From the NCBI RefSeq assembly GCF_030403505.1, contig NZ_JAUEMJ010000011.1, forward strand, positions 62,001 to 126,000: a stretch of DNA of 64,000 bases. The letters run 5' to 3'. Origin of the DNA: Glycomyces tritici. Lineage in GTDB: Bacteria > Actinomycetota > Actinomycetes > Mycobacteriales > Micromonosporaceae. The position numbers were made by a program, and so were the translations under genes. The notes below the pieces were generated by a model. That model saw nothing but the letters and a program-made list of their open reading frames with translations. It made no database searches and was not told where the DNA came from. Below, one piece after another: positions 60,059-64,000 of the stretch (its first letter is position 1; each line of letters begins with the position of its first letter).

Positions 60059-60633
60059 ATGCGCACCATTCCCTCCATGCCGCGGCATCTGCTGCATGCG
60101 GCTGCACTCACGGCCGCCGGCCTGCTCTTGACCGCCTGCGGAGCCGGAACGAAACCGAAGCGAATCCAGAAGAGAGCACTTCGTCAGGCGGCGATGCGCT
60201 GAGCGCCTATGTCACCTGCATTGAGGAACAGGGCGTCGACCTGCCCGAGGACTGGGCCGCCGACCTCGGCGACGGCATGCCGGGCTTCGATCCCGAGAGC
60301 GCTCCGACCAACATGCCCACGGATATGCCCACTGACATGTCCGGGGAGATGCCGACCGCCAGGCCCACCGGCGGCTTCGGCGGCGGTTTCGAAGCCCCGG
60401 AGGGTGTGAGCGACGAAGACTGGCAGTCGGCTCAGGAGGCCTGCGCCGACCAGTTGCCCATGGGCGGCGGCCCCGGCAGCGGAGCTCCGGGCTCGGGTGA
60501 GTCCGATGAGCTCACGGCCTACCGCGACTGCCTCGCCGAGCACGACGTGGAGCTGGGTGAGGACGTCTCGCAGTTCGACGCATCCGACCCGGACGTGGCG
60601 GCCGCGATCGAGGAATGCAGCCCTCGCCCCTGA
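60059..60633 (+). pseudogene. Lipoprotein gene with a frameshift
   Basis: ATG 60059 begins a lipoprotein signal (HLLHAAALTAAGLLLTACGA, lipobox LTAC). Near 60140-60155, just after the lipobox Cys, the sense continues in a different frame: NETEANPEESTSSGGDALSA, then two cysteine-containing repeats (YVTCIEEQGVDLPEDW and YRDCLAEHDVELGEDV) typical of extracytoplasmic proteins near CotH operons, to the TGA ending at 60633. A single-base insertion or deletion around GCCGGAACGAAACC explains it. It may be a sequencing error, a real mutation, or recoding. Confidence 0.6.
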
Positions 60634-60834
60634 AACGGGCACCGATTCCTGATTATTCAGTGCACGGGCGGGCCTGCACATGGCAGACCCGCGGTCGGCA
60701 CGCACCGGCGGCCACTACTGGACTGGTCCGATCTCCGGCTACCACGGCGTGCGGTCGCTCTCCGGCATAGCGGCGAGCCGAACCGGCCGGTTAGGAGTGT
60801 CCGATTCCGATTTCGCGTCACGCACCGCACGGGT

Positions 60835-61734
60835 TCATCGTGGCTTGGGCGCGGTCGTCCGGCGGGCGGTGGTGCGGAAGGCGATCGGGGTCTGACCGAC
60901 GCGTTGCTGAAAGTACTTGGAGAAGTTGGTGGCGTCGTTGAAGCCGAGGTCGCGCGCGATCCTCGCCGCAGTGCGGTCGGAGTGCGCGAGCAGCCGCTTG
61001 GCCTCCAGGATGATGCGCTGGTCGATGAACTCCTTGGCGCCCATGCCGGTCGCGGCGATCGCGGCGCGGGCGAGGGTGCGCGGCGAATAACCGAGCTGGG
61101 CGGCGTAGTCCTCGACTCGACGGCTGCGGGCGAATCCTCGTTCGACCGCGTAGCGGAACCGCCGGAACGCCTCGCCCGACTCGCCGGCGTGATGCTCCCC
61201 GGTTCCGCAGTGCCCCAAGCGGAGGACGAGAACCGCGAGCAGATGGCTCATGGCCGCGAGGTGGATCGGGAGGGGCAGCTCGCCGAACGACCGGAACTCG
61301 CGGTCCAGATGAGCCCGGGCCGCCTCGAGCGCGTCGTCGCAGGCCCCGGACGGGAAGCGGGTCGGGCCGCCCGGCTCGTCGACCCTGGCCGCTTCCGCCG
61401 TCTCGGGATCGAGGAAGTCGTTCTCGAACAGGATCATCGTCCCCTCGACACCATCGAGGGCCCCCCAGTGCTGGACCTGCCCGGGCCGCACCCACAGCCA
61501 GTCGCCGGGGCCGACCTCGAAGTCCACGAAGTCGACCATGAAGTCAAGGCGCCCTTCGGAGAGCGTGAGGATCTGATGGAAATGCGGCCGCTGGAGCCGC
61601 GCGAGCGTCGGCAGGTTCCGGCGCCGCAGCTCGCCGAGGTCCACCACCTCGACTCCGGCCGGGGAGCCGATCGGAGCGCGGAAGCCGACCTCCAGAATCC
61701 CCGCCGACCTATCTTGTCGGTTTTTCACCATCAT
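60835..61734 (-). CDS. AraC-family regulator
   Basis: A 299-residue regulator. An N-terminal cupin domain (about 30-120; HFHQILTLSEGRLDFMVDF, then GDWLWVRPGQVQHW) is followed by a complete C-terminal double helix-turn-helix (about 195-290; VEDYAAQLGYSPRTLARA and IARDLGFNDATNFSKYFQQR). The start is ATG 61734 with TACACT 8 bases before it. It is divergent from the SnoaL gene across about 100 bases and probably controls it. Confidence 0.9.
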   Translation of the reverse strand: MMVKNRQDRSAGILEVGFRAPIGSPAGVEVVDLGELRRRNLPTLARLQRPHFHQILTLSEGRLDFMVDFVDFEVGPGDWLWVRPGQVQHWGALDGVEGTMILFENDFLDPETAEAARVDEPGGPTRFPSGACDDALEAARAHLDREFRSFGELPLPIHLAAMSHLLAVLVLRLGHCGTGEHHAGESGEAFRRFRYAVERGFARSRRVEDYAAQLGYSPRTLARAAIAATGMGAKEFIDQRIILEAKRLLAHSDRTAARIARDLGFNDATNFSKYFQQRVGQTPIAFRTTARRTTAPKPR

Positions 61735-61742
61735 CAGTCCCG

Positions 61743-61748
61743 AGTGTA
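61743..61748 (-). promoter_or_regulatory. -10 element of the AraC gene
   Basis: TACACT on the minus strand, 8 bases before ATG 61734 and without a separate ribosome binding site; near-leaderless. Confidence 0.45.
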
Positions 61749-61838
61749 TCGGGCGTCGGCCCAGATCCGACCCTAGATTCGAGGAGCCAAGGCAGATGCG
61801 GCGCCGCCAGGTGGCGCACGAATACAAGGGAGGACGCC

Positions 61839-62606
61839 ATGGGCAAGGGGAATGCGAAGGAAACGGTACTGACCGCTGCGAAGGAACTGTTCGCCGACAA
61901 GGACGTCACCGCCGTCGACCGCCTGGTCGCGCCGGACTACCGGCAGCACAGCGCCCTCGCCCCCGACGGGCGCGAGGGCCTGCGCGGTCTCGTCGCCAAC
62001 CTCCCCGAGGGCTTCCGCTACGAAGGGGCGCGGGTGATCGCCGACGGCGACCTGGTCGCCCTGCACGGCGTCTACCACGGCTTCGGCCCCGATCCGCTGG
62101 TCGCGTTCGACCTGTTCCGCATCGACGGCGACGGCAGGCTCGCCGAGCACTGGGACGCCCTCACTCCCGTGGTCGAGCACACCGCCTCCGGCCGCACACA
62201 GATCGACGGCCCCACCGCAGCCACCGACCTCGACAAGACCGAGGCCAACCGCGCACTGGTCGTCGAGTTCGCCGAGAAGGTCCTCAAAGGCGCCGACTAC
62301 TCGGCATTGACCGACTACATCTCCACCGGGCAGTACGACCAGCACAACCCTGAGGCCGCCGACGGCCTCGACGGCTTCGGCGCCGCCGCGGCCGCATGGG
62401 GCGAGCAGGGCAAGAACCTGGTCTACAGGCACCTCCACAAGGTCGTCGCGGAGGGCGACCTCGTGCTGCTCCAGTCCGAGGGCGAGTTCGGCGAACCGGT
62501 CGCCTACTGGGACCTGTTCCGCGTCGCCGACGGCAAGATCGTCGAGCACTGGGACATCGTGGCCCCGATCCCGGCCGAACTGCCCCACGGCAACGGCCTC
62601 TTCTAG
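61839..62606 (+). CDS. Tandem SnoaL-like (NTF2-fold) protein
   Basis: A 255-residue cytosolic protein made of two SnoaL-like domains in tandem (about 5-115 and 130-245). Each repeats the pattern YRQHS/YDQHN, a GVYHG or LLQSEG strand, and a closing AxFDLFRIDGDGRLAEHWD or YWDLFRVADGKIVEHWD. Such domains bind small hydrophobic ligands; catalysis is uncertain. GGGAGG precedes the ATG. The divergent AraC gene is its likely regulator. Confidence 0.85.
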   Translation: MGKGNAKETVLTAAKELFADKDVTAVDRLVAPDYRQHSALAPDGREGLRGLVANLPEGFRYEGARVIADGDLVALHGVYHGFGPDPLVAFDLFRIDGDGRLAEHWDALTPVVEHTASGRTQIDGPTAATDLDKTEANRALVVEFAEKVLKGADYSALTDYISTGQYDQHNPEAADGLDGFGAAAAAWGEQGKNLVYRHLHKVVAEGDLVLLQSEGEFGEPVAYWDLFRVADGKIVEHWDIVAPIPAELPHGNGLF

Positions 62607-62660
62607 AAGTCCGGCGCTGCGCTTACGGGCAGCGAGAGAGGACACCCTCCCGAGCATCGC

Positions 62661-62738
62661 TCGAGCGGTGGGGGGGGGGGGGGGGGGGGGGGGGGGGGGC
62701 GGGGGGCCCCCCCCCCCCCCCCCCCCCCCACCGCTCGA
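62661..62738. repeat. Poly-G/poly-C hairpin between convergent genes, possible assembly artefact
   Basis: TCGAGCGGTG (62661-62670) and CACCGCTCGA (62729-62738) are perfect inverted arms. Between them lie 30 G (62670-62699, counting the arm's last G), one C, 6 G and 23 C. A real terminator hairpin here is likely, but such homopolymers are typical of failed sequencing through a strong stem, so the exact sequence is doubtful. Confidence 0.6.
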
Positions 62739-62823
62739 CCCGTTGCGCCATCACTCCCTTAGGGGCTGCCTGCCAACGTATCGCCCTCACCTGGACCGCG
62801 TACCGTCCCGGCCCCGAAACCCC

Positions 62824-64000
62824 TTAGGCGGATACGAACTGCCACTGCTGGTTGGTCCCGCCGTTGACGCTCCATTGCACCACCTGCGCCCCGTCGTTGG
62901 TCGACGCGCCGGAGACGTCGGCCACCAGTCCGCTGTCACGGGCGACGATCGTGTAGTGACCGTCACCGGTGGGGCGCAGGTACCACAGTTGGTTGGTGCC
63001 GCCGTTGGCCGACCACTGCTGCAACTGCAGGCCCGCGGTGCTGCTGCCGGCGTTGACGTCGAGCATCTTTCCGGAGGCGTTGTAGCGCAGGGTGTAAGCG
63101 CCCTGGGCGGTGCTGATCGTCCATGTGGGAGTGCCGCTCTGCTGGATCGCCTTGGCGCCGTCGGCGGTGGAGTTGCCGGCGATGGTGAGGGGCTTGCCGC
63201 TGTTGCGGTTGACGATGCGGTAGGTGCCGGGTGCGGGTCCGGATTCGGTTCCGCCGATGGTGAAGTACTCGACCGCGTCGGTGAAGAGGGTGCTGCCGGA
63301 CTTCGCCGTCGACAGCACCAGGTACACGCGGCTGCCGGTGGCGGGCGCGGTGAAGGACACCTGCTGGGTGGCCCGCGTGCCGAGCGGGATGGTCAGGTTG
63401 GTGCTGCCCGACGCGACGACCGTGCCGCTCGGGCTGTCGAGCCGGGCGGTCCAGGAGAAGTCCACCGAGGTGCCGGTGAAGCCGTCGTTGAACACGGTGA
63501 TGGTGCGGGTGATCGCGGCGTTCCGGGCGTAGTTGGGCACGGCCTGCGGCAGCGGGAAGGTGCCGTTCGCGTCCGAGACGCCGGAGGCCGACCAGTACGG
63601 GAGGTCGACCGCGGCCACCGGGTTGAACGCCGCCTGCACACGCTGGATCTGCGCGTTGCTCCAGGGGTCCGGGAGGTTGTCCGCGCCGTAGACGGGGCGG
63701 CCGCCCTCCTCCGGCACGAAGTCGGTGGTCCGCACTCCGGGCACGACGCTGGCCCAGGAGGACAGCAGCGTGTACGGACGCAGGTCGCTGGCGTTCTTGC
63801 CGCGCTTGGCCAGGGTCGCCGTGGCGAACCACTCGAAGCCCTGCTTGGTGTTGCATGCCGGCCAGATGTACTCGCCTTCGCCGTCGGGCCGCCCGTTCAC
63901 GGTCTTCAGGCCCTCCCCGTACCTGCCGAAGCCGTCGACGTAGTGCGGGATGACCGCGAAGTTGGCGTACGTCATCCCGGGGTACCCGTTGAGATTCCCG
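62824..64000 (-). CDS. 3' part of a secreted glycosidase with ricin domain
   Basis: An open frame of 392 codons running off the window edge, so the N-terminal catalytic part is missing. The visible part begins GNLNGYPGMTYANFAVIPHY; residues to about 130 look like the end of a catalytic or accessory domain, then a beta-sandwich (about 135-245) with regularly spaced strands. The last 130 residues are a ricin-type beta-trefoil with NQLWYL and NQQWQFVSA motifs. A glycoside hydrolase or related exported enzyme is most likely. The internal ATG at 63975 is not a start because the frame stays open upstream. Confidence 0.75.
   Translation of the reverse strand, partial: GNLNGYPGMTYANFAVIPHYVDGFGRYGEGLKTVNGRPDGEGEYIWPACNTKQGFEWFATATLAKRGKNASDLRPYTLLSSWASVVPGVRTTDFVPEEGGRPVYGADNLPDPWSNAQIQRVQAAFNPVAAVDLPYWSASGVSDANGTFPLPQAVPNYARNAAITRTITVFNDGFTGTSVDFSWTARLDSPSGTVVASGSTNLTIPLGTRATQQVSFTAPATGSRVYLVLSTAKSGSTLFTDAVEYFTIGGTESGPAPGTYRIVNRNSGKPLTIAGNSTADGAKAIQQSGTPTWTISTAQGAYTLRYNASGKMLDVNAGSSTAGLQLQQWSANGGTNQLWYLRPTGDGHYTIVARDSGLVADVSGASTNDGAQVVQWSVNGGTNQQWQFVSA

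Overview
The window is chromosomal DNA from a high-GC actinobacterium: third codon positions are almost always G or C, GTG starts and 4-bp GTGA/ATGA overlaps are common, and there are many Streptomyces-type regulators (SARP/STAND, TetR, IclR, LacI, LysR, AraC, ECF sigma). Secreted proteins with ricin-type lectin domains and plant-polysaccharide enzymes suggest a soil saprophyte. The genus cannot be fixed from the sequence. No rRNA, tRNA, CRISPR array, prophage or intact insertion sequence was seen; the only mobile-element trace is an IS5-type transposase remnant with an internal deletion.

Layout. 1-10.9 kb: signalling and housekeeping genes (MEDS/ATPase regulator, serine hydrolase with divergent TetR and twin operators, alpha/beta hydrolase, CPBP protease, NarL-type two-component pair, Tat-exported haloperoxidase-like protein). 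10.4-13.6 kb: secreted protein, GH43 enzyme and ricin-type lectin. 13.8-21.3 kb: a compact eight-gene operon (IclR, AfsA-like hotdog protein, ketoreductase, ACP, ketosynthase, cysteine-less ketosynthase partner, KAS III, acyl-CoA oxidase), which looks like an undescribed type II fatty-acid/polyketide or signalling-lactone pathway. 21.4-24.8 kb: GH35 beta-galactosidase with its LacI regulator and a palindromic operator. 25-33 kb: sulfotransferase, WS/DGAT-like acyltransferase, small membrane proteins, diamine-type acetyltransferase, GH120 beta-xylosidase, Asp/Glu racemase. 33-38 kb: I36-M23 secreted fusion, a three-SDR operon and an ECF sigma factor. 38-45.7 kb: IS5 remnant, Trk/Ktr potassium channel protein, MazF-like protein, EamA/LysR pair, MFS transporter, nucleotidyltransferase.

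46-52 kb is the most striking part. A SARP/NB-ARC/TPR regulator and an XRE/NB-ARC/TPR regulator flank a small secreted protein built from SVRITG and DNRDF repeats. The promoter of that small gene carries five 7-bp repeats at exact 11-bp spacing, ending 9 bp before a -10 hexamer, which is the signature of a SARP target, and the transcript should be leaderless.

53-64 kb: CE1-type esterase with a ricin domain, PhyH dioxygenase with a coupled 86-residue protein next to a decayed AraC gene whose probable direct-repeat operator survives, then the VTC-DUF4956-CotH operon behind three 11-bp PHO-box-like repeats, a frameshifted lipoprotein gene, an AraC regulator, a tandem SnoaL protein, an anomalous poly-G/poly-C hairpin and the 3' part of a secreted ricin-domain glycosidase.

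Many genes (at least nine) have a TANNNT hexamer 6 to 8 bases before the start codon, so leaderless transcription is common here; this was used to choose several starts.
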